Made by a program: the position numbers and the translations under genes. The notes beneath the pieces are model-generated. The model had not been told where the DNA came from and did no database searches. It was given only the letters and a program-made list of their open reading frames with translations. Source: Icerya purchasi (Eukaryota > Arthropoda > Insecta > Hemiptera > Monophlebidae). From it: a stretch of 64,000 nt of DNA. Within the stretch, counting starts at the first letter, position 1; each line of letters opens with the position of its first letter. The stretch lies in the NCBI GenBank assembly GCA_039619475.1, contig CM077115.1:449365292-449429291 (forward strand), given 5' to 3'. Shown piece after piece: positions 1 to 10,330 of this stretch.

Positions 1-1133
1 AAGTCCTCTAGTCGTAACTGCGCGTTGTCTGATTGTGTGTGAATATATATTTTATTTGGTTAACAATTGAATTTATTCGTGTCTATTACGAGGTTGATAA
101 TTGAGAGGAAACAGCGGCTCGAGCCGCCGTGAGATAGCTATTATTTTAGCTTGAGTGGTTTCTCCGTTCTTTCCTTGATAAAGTCGTGATACTGGATGAG
201 TTTGGAGAAGCCGGAGTCACAAGTTACCAGAATTGAGAGCACGACGATATTCAACATTGCTTCGAATATCACAGTAAATCGTATTACATTAAAGCAAGAA
301 GTTTTCTGACAGGGTGTTGGCAGTTGTAAATAGTTCACAATATGTACTTTTCTAAGCCTATTGCAACTCTAAAGAATGTCAGGCACCTTTCTTTCCCATA
401 TTTTTATGCTACCGACCCGAAGTTTTTTTGACACTAAATAAATGTTGGACCGTTACGACGGAAACACCTAAATTCTTTATCGCGTAAAAAGCCATATATA
501 AGTTCAAATATTGATGCTTACGTGTGCATCTTTTTTCCCAAGTTCTCATTGAATGTTTTCATTAAAAAATTACATTTTTAAACTTTTCTTATTTCGAAGG
601 AGGTGCCATCTATTAACACTCTGTTCAACTAACATGATAGCTGTTAGAGATTGTTTACATTCTACATGCTTTTGTCTACAAAGGAAGTATACCTTTCAGG
701 GGACTCCATTTTTTAACTTTATTTGATGGTCAGTCAGTCGATACTTTCCTATACTCATATGAAACTGCCACTGATCAATATAGGTAATAATTTTTAACAG
801 TTAAAGAATCATTTGTCTCGCTGTTAAATATTTTCCGGTGATAATCGAATGAAGAGTTATTGAAATAGAAAAAACTTGACCGTTTGCTGTACTCTATAAA
901 GTTCTCTAGCTTTGGTTAAAGAGAATAATAATGTTAAGTCGTAATATTATTTCAATCAAACGTTATAAATCATTATAAACTGTTATTTATATAAATAAAA
1001 ACGTAATTAACTGAATTAAATGTGAACATATTAAATCTAGTAAATACTGATAACTTTAAAAACCACAATGATATAAATGTTTTTTTCTAATATATATATA
1101 TATATGCATATAAAAATGTTCTACTAAGATACA
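1..1133. other. AT-rich non-coding DNA, nothing recognised
   Basis: No recognisable gene or element. The minus strand can be read for 65 codons from 338 down to 141, ending in TAA; the second half has a coding-like mix of residues (…VTCDSGFSKLIQYHDFIKER…) but no family is recognised and no splice pattern can be shown. A short TA tract lies at about 1090-1105, just before the Tc1-like element. Confidence 0.5.
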
Positions 1134-1135
1134 TA

Positions 1136-2783
1136 CAGTGAGCAACGAAAATATTTGGACACTAGGTAATTTTTTCATTTTTTGATTAGAAAGTTGTACT
1201 TATGCAAACTTTTTGAAAAAAAAATGTAAGGGTAGGTTAGAACAGAGCGTAAGGTAATAAATTCAGTTAAAAAGAACAAAAATCGTAAATAAAACCACTG
1301 AAAAAATGAATAACGTAACGTAATACGCTTTCAAGCGGCAACAAAGATATTCGGACGCGTACGTACGTTGAGCAGTGTTGGGTTTTTCCATGAGACAACG
1401 ATGCATGTTCACTGGGGGTGAGTCATTTCTTACCAAAGGCAACCTGTTCAATGAACCGCTGATCGACATTTGACATTTTACATTCATGTTTACATTCGGT
1501 TTAAAATTTATTTAAAAAAATGCCTCGTAAAGGCAATAACTCCTCTTTTGAGCAACGACAATTGGTGATTCGTAATCATAGTGAAGGATTTTCTGTTCGT
1601 AAAATTTCAATGTTATTAAATATGAGAAAAAGCACGGTCGGCGACATCATTAAACGTTTCGAAAAAGAAGATCGGATAGACTCAGTTCCACAAACAGGTT
1701 GACCACAGAAATTGTCAACACGTGATCAACGGTTCATAATGAAGTAGGTAAAGAAAAATCCAGCAATTAGTGCGCCTAAATTATCTACAAAACTAGACGA
1801 AAAAGGTTTTTAAATATTGAAGTTCACCCACAAACGATACGTCAAACAATTAAAAAGAACGGATACAATTCGAGAGTCGCGCGAAAGAAACCTTTAGTCA
1901 GCGAAACAAATCGAAAAAAACGTTTCAACTTTGCAAAGGAACATGCTAATCGTGATGTAAATTTTTGGAAAACTGTAATTTTTACTGACACGAAAGTAAA
2001 TTCAATGTTTTTGGAAGTGACGGGCGTCTAAAAATTTGGAGGAAACCAAATACAGAGCTTAAAAAATACAACCTGAACGCGACAGTCAAACATGGTGGAG
2101 AAAGTCGTATGGTGTGGGGACGTTTTGCCGCGTCTGGGGTCGGTAACTTGGAGTTTATCGAAGGTAATATGAATGCGAATACATACGTCGACTTTCTGAA
2201 AAGAAATTTGAAATGTAGTGCCGAAAAATTGGGTCTAGAAAACAATTTCAAGTTCTACCAGGATAATGACCCAAAGCATAAATCGTACAAAGCGCGGTCG
2301 TGGCTATTGTACAACTGTCCGAAGGTCATGTAAACACCACCTCGATCACCGGACATCAATCCCATCGAAAATTTGTGGAACCACTTGGATCGAAAAATTC
2401 GGGAAACGAATATTAGAAGTAAAACACAGCTAAAAATAATTATCGAGCAAGAGTGGCGAAAAATTTCATCCGAATTTACAGAAAAATTAGTTGAATCGAT
2501 GCCCAGGAGGATGAATATTCAACAGAAAGGGTTACCGACAAAATATTAAAGGTGATTTTAAAATTGAATTTTTGAGTTTTATCGAAGCTGTCCGAATATT
2601 TTTGTTGCGCCTTAAATAGAGACTACTTTTATTTTGTTTCAAATTTCCGCTTGTTATTATTATTGTGCGTCGAAAGTTTTTACGGTCTCTATTACCTAAT
2701 GTTCTGTTCTAACATGCTCTTACATTTTTTTTTTCAAAAAGTTTGCACAAATACAACTTTTTAATCAAAAAATGAAAAAATTA
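1136..2783 (+). mobile_element. Tc1-like DNA transposon, degenerate, with paired repeats in its ends
   Basis: Seen: long imperfect terminal inverted repeats. The left copy runs from the CAGTGAGCAACG end at 1136, after a TA, to about 1258; the right copy is read in reverse at about 2690-2783. They share ATTTTTTCATTTTTTGATTA, then AAAGTTGTA and a CAAACTTTTTGAAAAAAAAA stretch. A second short repeat (GCAACAAAGATATTCGGAC) lies inside the left end at about 1336-1357 and its partner, reverse oriented, at 2589-2612. This resembles the IR/DR arrangement of Tc1 elements such as Sleeping Beauty. The outermost right repeat is lost or too diverged to see, so the right border and its TA cannot be placed exactly. 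The element encloses a broken transposase gene. Confidence 0.85.
1520..2549 (+). pseudogene. Tc1-family transposase (DD34E), broken
   Basis: The protein would cut and rejoin element ends at TA sites in the nucleus. The reading starts MPRKGNNSSFEQRQLV, an N-terminal paired-like helix-turn-helix domain (SVRKISMLL…STVGDIIKRF), followed by PQTG. The catalytic core is visible in pieces: IFTD near 1981-1989 (first Asp), GRFAASG…FIEGNMN, YQDNDPKH (second Asp, near 2265) and SPDINPIENLW (final Glu). Counting from the first Asp of QDND to the Glu of NPIE gives 34 intervening residues, as in Tc1. Breaks seen: TGA at 1700-1702 where GRP would be expected, TAG at 1745-1747, a frame change near 1810, a 2-base insertion at 1990-1991 directly after the first catalytic Asp, and TAA at 2331-2333. 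It ends at TAA 2547-2549. Overall length fits the family (about 340 residues). Confidence 0.9.
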
Positions 2784-3354
2784 TATTCATGGATATGTGT
2801 TTAAAATGTTATTTCTTTCTAAATAATAAAAATGTTCGTCTAACAAACTGTAAAGTAACTGCAAAGACAGTTTTATTTATTTATATTTATATTTTCGTAA
2901 AAATTGTGCTACCAGCAAAAAGATCATAATTAAGTACTACTCTTAATGGTTACTTTTTTTTCTATTACGAGTTTTACAAGTAATGTTAAAAAATAAAATA
3001 AAATAAAAACCAAAAAGTAATGTTTACAAAAAAAAAAAATCAAAAAAATCAATATATGTTTATAATTGTAAAACATCTAAAAAGTAGACATTTAAAAAAT
3101 GTCATAAATTTAGTGATATTTAAGTTTGTGTTAAAGATACGTACGGTCATAAAGTCTGTACGAAATATTCGTACGGGGGATGTTATTTCTCAAAGGTGTA
3201 TTTTTTTGTCGATATGAGAAATACCTCCGTTAATACGGTATTAAAAATTTGATACGCCATTTTGAAGATTCTGAAGTCTCTGAATAGAATAGAAAATAGA
3301 TTAAAATGAACGTATAAATAAAGCAAAACAACGTGTCAAATTGTGATAGTATTA
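2784..3354. other. AT-rich spacer, nothing recognised
   Basis: A/T runs and short A-tracts only. The plus-strand reading at 3020-3217 is a low-complexity Lys/Asn/Ile-rich translation typical of AT-rich non-coding DNA. Confidence 0.5.
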
Positions 3355-3890
3355 TTACCAACCGGAATTCAATGCCACAAAAATCAATGAACAAAATATT
3401 TCGTAGTACAATTCGACGGCGATTTTATGACCAAAAAACAATGATTGTACCACAAAAATTAATGAATATATCATTTCCAATTTGTTAATTGGAGGGGAGG
3501 AAAAGGGGTTTACTTCAGTTCTGATTGCGTCCAACATGAAGAAACAGACAATGCTCAATTGTACTCCGTAGAGAATTCATAAACTCTTTGAATCCATTCC
3601 CGGTTTACCAGCGCATAAATTGATTTTGAAGAAAAATGCAATCATAATGCTAATCAGAAATCTTAACGCTAAACCGGGATTAATTAATGGTACACTTAGG
3701 CGAGTACATCATCACCAATAAAATTATTCGCTCCGATAAAACTGTGTTCATACTCCGGCGGATTGGATTAACCTTACACCTTCTGATCCTACTGTGTCTT
3801 TCCAAATGGTAAGAAAACAATTTCTGATAAAAGTTTCTTTCGCTATGATCATTAGCACAAGGTCAGGCGTTTTTAAAAAAGAAAATGTTA
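3355..3890 (+). pseudogene. Helitron Pif1-like helicase C-terminal relic
   Basis: The intact protein is the Rep/helicase of rolling-circle Helitron transposons; the helicase half unwinds DNA in the nucleus. Across shifting frames, the characteristic C-terminal helicase series can be read in order: TKINEYIISNLL at about 3456, YFSSDCV…EETDNAQLYSVE at about 3510-3573, GLPAHKLILKKNAIIMLIRN then LNAKPGLINGT at about 3603-3693, and finally SDPTVSFQMVRKQFLIKVSF and AMIISTRSG at about 3783-3870. In Pif1-like Helitron helicases this corresponds to the region with the PPHxLxLKxGxPxMLLRNL and NGTRL motifs and the final FAMTINKxQGQ motif. Several indels break the frame. The Rep nuclease domain and Helitron ends were not found, so this is an isolated fragment. 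Confidence 0.85.
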
Positions 3891-5994
3891 ATATCATTTA
3901 CAATAAGACTGATTTTGTTATTATTTTTTATAATAAAATATTTTGAATTGATACATATTTACATTTAGTTATTTCCACTTTATTACATTACATAACTGAC
4001 CACTAACGGTGCGAAGAATTCGCACGAGTCACCAACTAGTATATATATATATATATATATATTATATATGTCAAAATAATATAAAGAGCACAGACAATAC
4101 GCGTCTGCTGGTATCAAAGTAACTTTAAATTGAAGAAAATGAATATAAAACGAAAAAAAATTCATCACATATATAGGATGCCAGTTTAAATGTTTCATAC
4201 GCCGGATTAAAATTTTAGTCTTTCTTGTACATCACATTGTATTAGTTTAGAGGGGTATTGTGTACGTTCTTAGGGTTGTTTTTTTTTTTTTTTGATTGTG
4301 ACTTTTGATAATAATAGTGTAACAGGTTAAATTTACATTATTTTAGCCCAAACAGTTCTAGTTCGTTTGTCTATCCTTACACCTTGTTTTATTTGTAATT
4401 ATTTTACGATTTTTAGATTTACAATTCGTTTATTTACCTCATTAATTTTTTCGTTTTTTTTTTTTTTTTTGTGTGTAGCATAAAAAGATATTTTGTAATA
4501 TATTTTATTTTGCCGCTTCCCTTAATGCTATTGTTAACAACTGACGTATTTTCTATTAATTTTTATGCACCTACGTAAATTATTAATTCATAAATAGCAA
4601 TATAAACGGTGGAATTTTTACAATAATTAGTTTTAAAAAAAAATTGTAATTCTCCTGGTTCTACACCGACCGGCGTAGATTTCAGAGTTAAAGAGATTAG
4701 TATAATAACTCGACCATTATTTGATTACTTTGTACATGATTCTACATAATTTAACAAATTAATATTAACAATTAAAAGTGATACGCATAAGATAAAAAAA
4801 AAAAAAAAAAGGAATTAAAAATGAATAAATTTAATTGCACTTATTTATAATTAAAAATAACACGATTCCTATCTGCATGGCATTTAAGTGTACTAGAAGT
4901 TTAAAGTAACGATAAAAGATGGCGCTAGTAACAAATTGTAGGAAATGGTATTTAACGATTTTTTTTTGACTAGAATCACTATGCGAACATTTTATCTATC
5001 AGGTCGAGAACGAAAATTAGTTCGAATTTGAAAGCGTAAAAAATGGAGAATAGATAATTAGCGTTCTTTGTATTCGCGCGATTTTTATTATTATGTATAA
5101 TGAAGAAATAATGCGAAATAAAGACGGTTTTTGTAATCAATGTGGTAGAAAAATACGACGGTACTGTAAAAACAATTCAGAGGTTGTGATGGATAAACTT
5201 AATTCAAAAGGAAATGAACTTTAGAAAGGTAGAGATGATCTGGATCAGGTCTTTGTAACGCGTTTCAAGCGAATGGGTCATTTTCAAAAAAAAATTTTAA
5301 ATTTTAGCGCGCTGCATCAATAATGAATTTAAAAAAAAACAACATTTTAATAAACTAGTTAAATATAAAAAAATATACCGGAAAATAAAATTTCCATCGT
5401 TGAACTTCTACTATTTCTATTTTTCAGTGTCGTCTGTAGCTAATTCGATTTATGTCCGTGTTTTTAATATTTCATACTGTTTCTTTTTAAGGTTTTAATA
5501 ATTTACGTGTATAGTGGCTTAGGCGACAAATTTTTCAAACGGATGAGGGAGATTATAAATTATCTGGGACGTAGATTAAAAGTATAGCCATTATTAAATT
5601 AGTGCTCTATGCACATATGTTTTTCATATCGCGAGAACTGTATAAAAATATTATGCGGACTGTGGGTTCGCAGGTCTAATCTAGATGCTGAACAGTTCGA
5701 CCTTGAGTTCATCGGAGAATAGTATTGTAAAAAAAAACCCTTAAAAATCAGTATACGGCAATTTTACTTATAATTTTTTTTGTTTTGTTTTAAATATTCT
5801 GGCACATCCCACACAGCTGTCTGTCGGTTTCCAACATAATTATATCGTTTATGCGCACAATATAACATCAATTTAAATAATACTTTCTGTTACAACCAAA
5901 AATGTTAAATTATATATATATATATATTAATATAATACAATGTAATTTACAACATAATCTAGAAAGTATCATTTTTGTTTTTCTATTATTTTAC
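3891..5994. other. AT-rich non-coding DNA with TA tracts
   Basis: No coding signal. Contains a TA tract near 4020-4050 preceded by the small perfect palindrome GTGCGAAGAATTCGCAC at about 4010-4026, poly-T runs near 4280 and 4455, a poly-A run near 4795-4811, and a TA tract near 5912-5927. Short Cys/Phe/Tyr-rich readings here look like noise. Confidence 0.5.
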
Positions 5995-7142
5995 AGTGAC
6001 TTGGCGGAATTCGACAATTAATGCGGTACGACACTTGTTAATTGCCCTCGGAAATACTTCGCGTCCGGTACAGCGAATAAATGAGTTTGTAGGAATTCTT
6101 TTCGTTAATTTCACTGTTTTTGAATTATTAAGCAAAAAATTCTCCTTGCCGACAACTATCTGCACAAATCCCTTTCCAATACAACAGTTATACGGGAATT
6201 CCATAGTTATATCGAAACCCATTTTCCTTCTCACATGGGACCATTTTTACGGATGGTTCAGCCTAATGGAGTTGGAGTTTCTTTTATCCTTCCAAGCCTT
6301 TTCGTCTCCCTTCTTTTTGTACTACCTTTCCGGCCAATGCTAATGGTCATTCTACGTTCCATAATTTATATTTCCTCCCATCGATCTTCTTCTAAATATT
6401 TAATTATCTCTGATCATTCTCTTAAAGCTATTTCTTCACATTTCCTCTCTCCATCCTCTGATTTTTATTCGCTCTCTCATTCACACTCTTTTTTCACTTC
6501 ATGCCATCCGCGTTGATATGCTCTAGGTGGTCCCCAATCATATAGGGATAGAATGGCAGATTCCTTGATTGTTGTGTCCTCCCGCGTTTATTTCAATAAA
6601 ATTCCCGCTTCTAATTTGCTCCGACTGTGTAAAAAGTTTCACGTTAGATTTCGGTCAGACTTTTACGTTTCCTCCTTTTCCAATCAACCTTCCTTTTTTC
6701 CTTTTTTCCATTTTTCCATTTTTCCATCCAACCTAATCTTCCTACTCGGCCTTGGTTTTACGAGTTCCCTTCGCTTCGCCGCTCCTTTATTGTCTCTATT
6801 ATCCGTCTTCCTTCCTCACGTTTTCGTTTTCGTCTCGCACTGTCCTCTAATTACCCTCTCCAATTAACGACAAAGCCGTCTGCGATGCTGACCATATCTT
6901 TTTTGAATGCCCTTCCGTCGTGAACGAACGTACTTCTTTTTGTACACTCCGATCTGTTATCAACCTCCCTAATTCTTATTGCGTTTCGTATATATCTTAT
7001 CGTTTCCGTCGATCTCCGTTGTTCCGCTCCTCAGTTCTTTTGACCGAATCTACATCTAACACTGATTCTTTTCCCTCGTGTCATTTCTGGGCGAAGATCC
7101 GTTGCTGTCACGCCCCAAAGGGGAAAATATAAAAAAAAAGAA
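5995..7142 (+). pseudogene. I-like non-LTR retrotransposon ORF2 3' part: RT tail, RNase H, C-terminal domain
   Basis: The source protein is the ORF2 polyprotein of an RNase H-bearing non-LTR retrotransposon, active in target-primed reverse transcription. In order: a possible end of the RT/thumb (INAVRHLLIALG…SSPVQRI type, about 6015-6080); RNase H first motif FTDGSA at about 6246-6263 followed by GVGVSF; the second RNase H region LIISDHSLKAISS near 6400-6440; the RNase H third region broken near 6520-6560, continuing MADSLIVVSSRVYFNKIPASN from 6553; then the C-terminal Cys-Asp-Ala-Asp-His segment (CDADHIFFECPSVVNERT) at about 6888-6945. Frame changes occur repeatedly. After the last codons come GCCCCAAAGGGG and a short A-rich tail at about 7128-7142. 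At least five other fragments in this window carry the same segments. Confidence 0.85.
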
Positions 7143-7503
7143 AAACTATCTACACACACTATAGTACTCGTATTTTTCTTTTTTTTTTTTTTATCGGGTT
7201 CGGGTTTGGATTTGCGCCAGTGATGTGCTAATTTTCTTTTTATTATTCTCATCGGTTCCTGGAATTCACGACAAAACATTTACATCGGTGATATCCAATT
7301 AATATTCGATTTTGGCACTGTTCTCTTGAAAGCCACTGCGTTTTATAGGTATAGCTCGGAATTTATTAATCATTTATACATTTCGTTTTTTGTGGGTGCG
7401 TTTTTTTTTTTTTTTTTAAATAAAATAAAATAAGGGAACAAGAAAAAGTTTTCCAACATTTACCGAATTAATGTAATCAATAAGCCGGCTTTATGCAGTT
7501 GTG
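7143..7503. other. Spacer, nothing recognised
   Basis: T-runs near 7178-7192 and 7400-7417, otherwise no motif seen. A GC-richer stretch near 7200-7280 has no recognisable product. Confidence 0.4.
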
Positions 7504-7511
7504 ATTCTCAC

Positions 7512-7665
7512 CACTAACGGACTATTGGCTTTTAAGAGCGCACCGGGAAAATTCAGAGGTAAAAGGGCGCTTTACAGCAAAGGGGCGGAGGCGGTGATAA
7601 AATTTTGAGAAAATTAGGGCGCATCGGGAAAATGCCAGTTTGCCTGCATAGCCAGTCCGTCAGTG
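7512..7665. mobile_element. Small hAT-type MITE with 8-bp target duplication
   Basis: The 154-bp element has inverted ends CACTAACGGACT (7512-7523) and, read in reverse from 7665, CACTGACGGACT (11 of 12 identical). It is flanked on both sides by ATTCTCAC (7504-7511 and 7666-7673), a perfect 8-bp direct repeat, which is the target-site size of hAT transposases. Internally it is clearly GC-richer than its surroundings and holds two similar segments (GCGCACCGGGAAAATT and GCGCATCGGGAAAAT). It is too short to encode protein, so it must have been moved in trans. Confidence 0.88.
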
Positions 7666-7943
7666 ATTCTCACTATTTCCTAATATTACGGAAGTTTCGC
7701 CATGTTCGTGAGAGATTCAGTTATTGAAAGAAAAACGTACGAGAGAAATGTCTGATAGAAACGAGAGATAGTTTTTGTTTCATTCCGTTTTTAAAAGATA
7801 CGATCCGTGAACAAATATGACAACGACGAGGAAATTTCTGATAAGATTATTTTGTTTCCCAAATGAAAACAATAATAATGTATGTATGGTAGATTTTTAT
7901 ATTTCTATTCACGCAGGAACATAATAGGTAAAATAAAAGTTAG

Positions 7944-8205
7944 GTAAACTAAGTCCCAGCAATCCCCCTGATATGTATTGTGGATTGTGAAAGGGGGCTC
8001 CCTAATCGGGATCTGAGGTGTTAAATATTGGGTTTGGTAGTTCCTTTCTACTTGGGATTAAATTTCTCCGCTAGAACCGACATTCAATTTCAGATTAGCT
8101 ATATACCAGCGGAAGGAACTTGTGGATGATCCGGAGCGGGACGAGTATAACCTATGACATAACTCTGGTTTTTCTGGCCAAGTACCTTAACCACTTAGCT
8201 ACCTG
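7944..8205 (-). mobile_element. tRNA-derived SINE, copy 1
   Basis: Read on the minus strand, it begins CAGGTAGCTAAGTGGTTAAGG (8205 downward), which matches a tRNA-type RNA polymerase III A box. It shares with the copy at 46891-47150 the body segments GTAGAAAGGAACTA, ATTGTGAAGT-like and the end segment GGGACTTAG…TTACC. The B box is poorly preserved. SINEs are transcribed by RNA polymerase III and copied by a partner non-LTR retrotransposon; no partner can be assigned here. Confidence 0.75.
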
Positions 8206-8228
8206 TAGAAAAATAAATGCTTATAATA

Positions 8229-8230
<2 letters not shown>

Positions 8231-8282
<52 letters not shown>
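8231..8282. repeat. (TA)n microsatellite
   Basis: About 50 bp of nearly pure TA directly downstream of SINE copy 1. Confidence 0.95.
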
Positions 8283-8285
<3 letters not shown>

Positions 8286-8780
8286 TAATATGGAAAATAC
8301 TTTGCGATTTTACGGAGGATGGAAGTGTGTTATTTTCCGAATTTACGTTTTGGCAATCGGGACTGCTCGGTAATTGACTAGCGATGGCAGCGACAGTAGT
8401 AACGGTTGATATTTCGGTTAAAAATTTCGAACAGTCCTCTTCCGAAGCCGAATCTTCGTTCTTGATGCAACCGACAGTAGCTCCGACCGACCTGCCAATT
8501 ATAAATTGAAGCGTTTCCATCGAAATATCACTTTTTAACATAGAAAGAAAAGGTAATAATAAAAATTCACGCATTCCGACCGGTTGCGATTATTACTTTA
8601 CAAATTACCAACATTAGCCGGAACCGACAGCATCGATTTTATTCCGCTTCGTCGGAATGTTGTTAATTTTTCGTTTACCTGAAATGAAAACCCGCAGCCC
8701 CACGTCCTCCCGGTTTATCATTTCTTTTCTGAAACAAAAATGCAGCTCAGAGGGTGTTGATGTAGTTAATCATTTCCTCT
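8283..8780. other. GC-richer unique stretch, possible host exon
   Basis: The minus strand stays open from about 8574 to the TA tract and reads a compositionally balanced peptide with a Ser/Glu/Thr-rich middle (NEDSASEEDCSKFLTEIST), unlike the Phe/Ile/Tyr-rich noise seen elsewhere. The plus strand at 8640-8750 also has coding-like composition. No family is recognised and no splice sites can be proven. It may be host coding or untranslated sequence, or an unrecognised element. Confidence 0.25.
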
Positions 8781-8789
8781 TTTTAGTTA

Positions 8790-8802
8790 TTTATTTATTA
8801 AT

Positions 8803-8873
<71 letters not shown>

Positions 8874-8880
8874 CTTATTT
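8790..8880. repeat. (TTTA)n microsatellite
   Basis: About 85 bp of tandem ATTT units, nearly perfect, with a degenerate start (TTATTAATTT) and end (TTACTTATTT). Confidence 0.95.
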
Positions 8881-9639
8881 TTCCCTCGAGCGGTCCGACA
8901 TTTCGATTTTAGAGGAAACTCTTTAAAATTGAAACAAATGTAATTTTTGAAAAAAGAATATGCGAGATAAAATTTCCGAATTTGTTATCAATTCGTTGGT
9001 CTTTTATATCTACAAAAGCGCAATAATTGCAGTTAAACGCGCGGACTTTCTAAGGAGAGAACATTGAAATAGTATTTTTGTATTACTTCCGGTTATTGTA
9101 CAACACTTGCGGAAGAGGATTAAAAAGTTCTCTGCCATGCATTTCGAGAATCTCAAAATTCTCAGTTTATCTGCAATTGCCGATTCAAATATGTCTTGTT
9201 TGTTTTTTTTCGTTTAATAAAATTTTTTCAAAGTAGGTGAAGCGATCAAAGTTGAACGAAAATTATTTACCGTAAGAAATTATAGCCGCAACGAGAGTTG
9301 TTCTCTATTGTAGAGAGTCAGTTAATAACCTCGACGGGTAATAACTACGAATAATAAGTTTAAATTAAAGAAATTAATATTATTCGTGAATATATTAAAA
9401 TGGCAAAATTCAAAAAAAATTAGAAAACCGCGAGAATATATGCGCTTAATAGTAATGAGTTCAAAGCGAAAAGTCCGATAGAATCGACTGAAGTTAATAT
9501 ATTCCAGCTTTATTAGTACGACTAATAATGTAGCGGATTTTGTGATTCCGTTTATCTGCATGTATGAAAAATCATTAGTACGATCGCGTTTTGACTGATT
9601 CGTGTTTTTTTTTTCCCCCTATCTTATACTATTTTAAAC
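8881..9639. other. Non-coding spacer, nothing recognised
   Basis: Moderately AT-rich. No element end, RNA gene or protein motif seen. Confidence 0.4.
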
Positions 9640-10330
9640 TGTTTCAGAGCTGTTCCTTAAAAACCGATCACAGCTATTTCAGATCACCAGTTTGGGGCTT
9701 CCGGACGTAATCATCGATCAAGGACATTTGCGTCTCGATAATCAGTAGAATATTTGAAGAAAATAAATACCTATTAGGCAGCATTTTAAAAGCATTCGCG
9801 CAAGGGCCAATGTCAATCGCGAAAATTAGCTAACAACTGCGCCGGAGACACATTTCCGCTAGGGTCGTATCCTTCTGACGGACAATTTAGATTTGTGATA
9901 TCGGAAGAAGTGAAGAGTGTACATATTTCGTTCTGTATACAAGCTGGAGGGAAGCGTTCTTGGACCTATTTTACTTCTCATGAAATACAACACTGATATC
10001 GATAAATAACGGCTGACACCGCAGCGTAGCAATGGTTTTGTTGACGATACTGTGTGTGCTATATTTTATCTGTGAGTGATTCACAAGTTGAAGCGAATGA
10101 CACCCGAAAAAGTGCTTCAGAGACGATGAAGAAATGGATAAAAATTTAACGAGCATAGAATCCACATTATCTGCGCTCTAAAAAATGTTAATCTGCAGAG
10201 TAGAGATCGGTAATCCGCAGATGCCGCAGAAGGATTGGGGCTAAATGTCTAGGACTCTGTTTAATATGGAAGTATCAGTTCAAGCAGAGGGAATAAATCC
10301 ATTGTAAAGTACGTCAAATGTGACGGCTGT
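9640..10330 (+). pseudogene. R1/I-group reverse transcriptase relic
   Basis: Segments of a non-LTR RT appear in the right order on the plus strand. ISDHQFG near 9679-9702 matches the palm-entry motif usually read QxGFRxGRST. LEGSVLGPILLL near 9943-9976 matches the PQGSVLGPxLW motif, with Gln replaced by Glu. GFVDDTVC near 10031-10054 is the catalytic (F/Y)xDD box with both Asp kept. QVEANDTRKSASETMKKW follows after a frame change, as in the R1-like helix after the box. KCLGLCLIW near 10240-10267 matches the thumb motif KYLGVxLD. Several stops and frame changes break it. No RNase H or endonuclease is attached. The closest familiar group is R1-like, by the GSVLGP and thumb wording, but the clade call is tentative. 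Confidence 0.75.

Noticed and set aside
6235..6867. Open plus-strand readings taken as small membrane proteins (Phe/Ser/Leu-rich)
   Set aside because: They are frame-shifted views of the RNase H relic; the correct frames show TDGS, SDxSLKA and the MADSLI segment.
8120..8377. Reading with a long Tyr-Ile repeat
   Set aside because: Translation of the (TA)n microsatellite.
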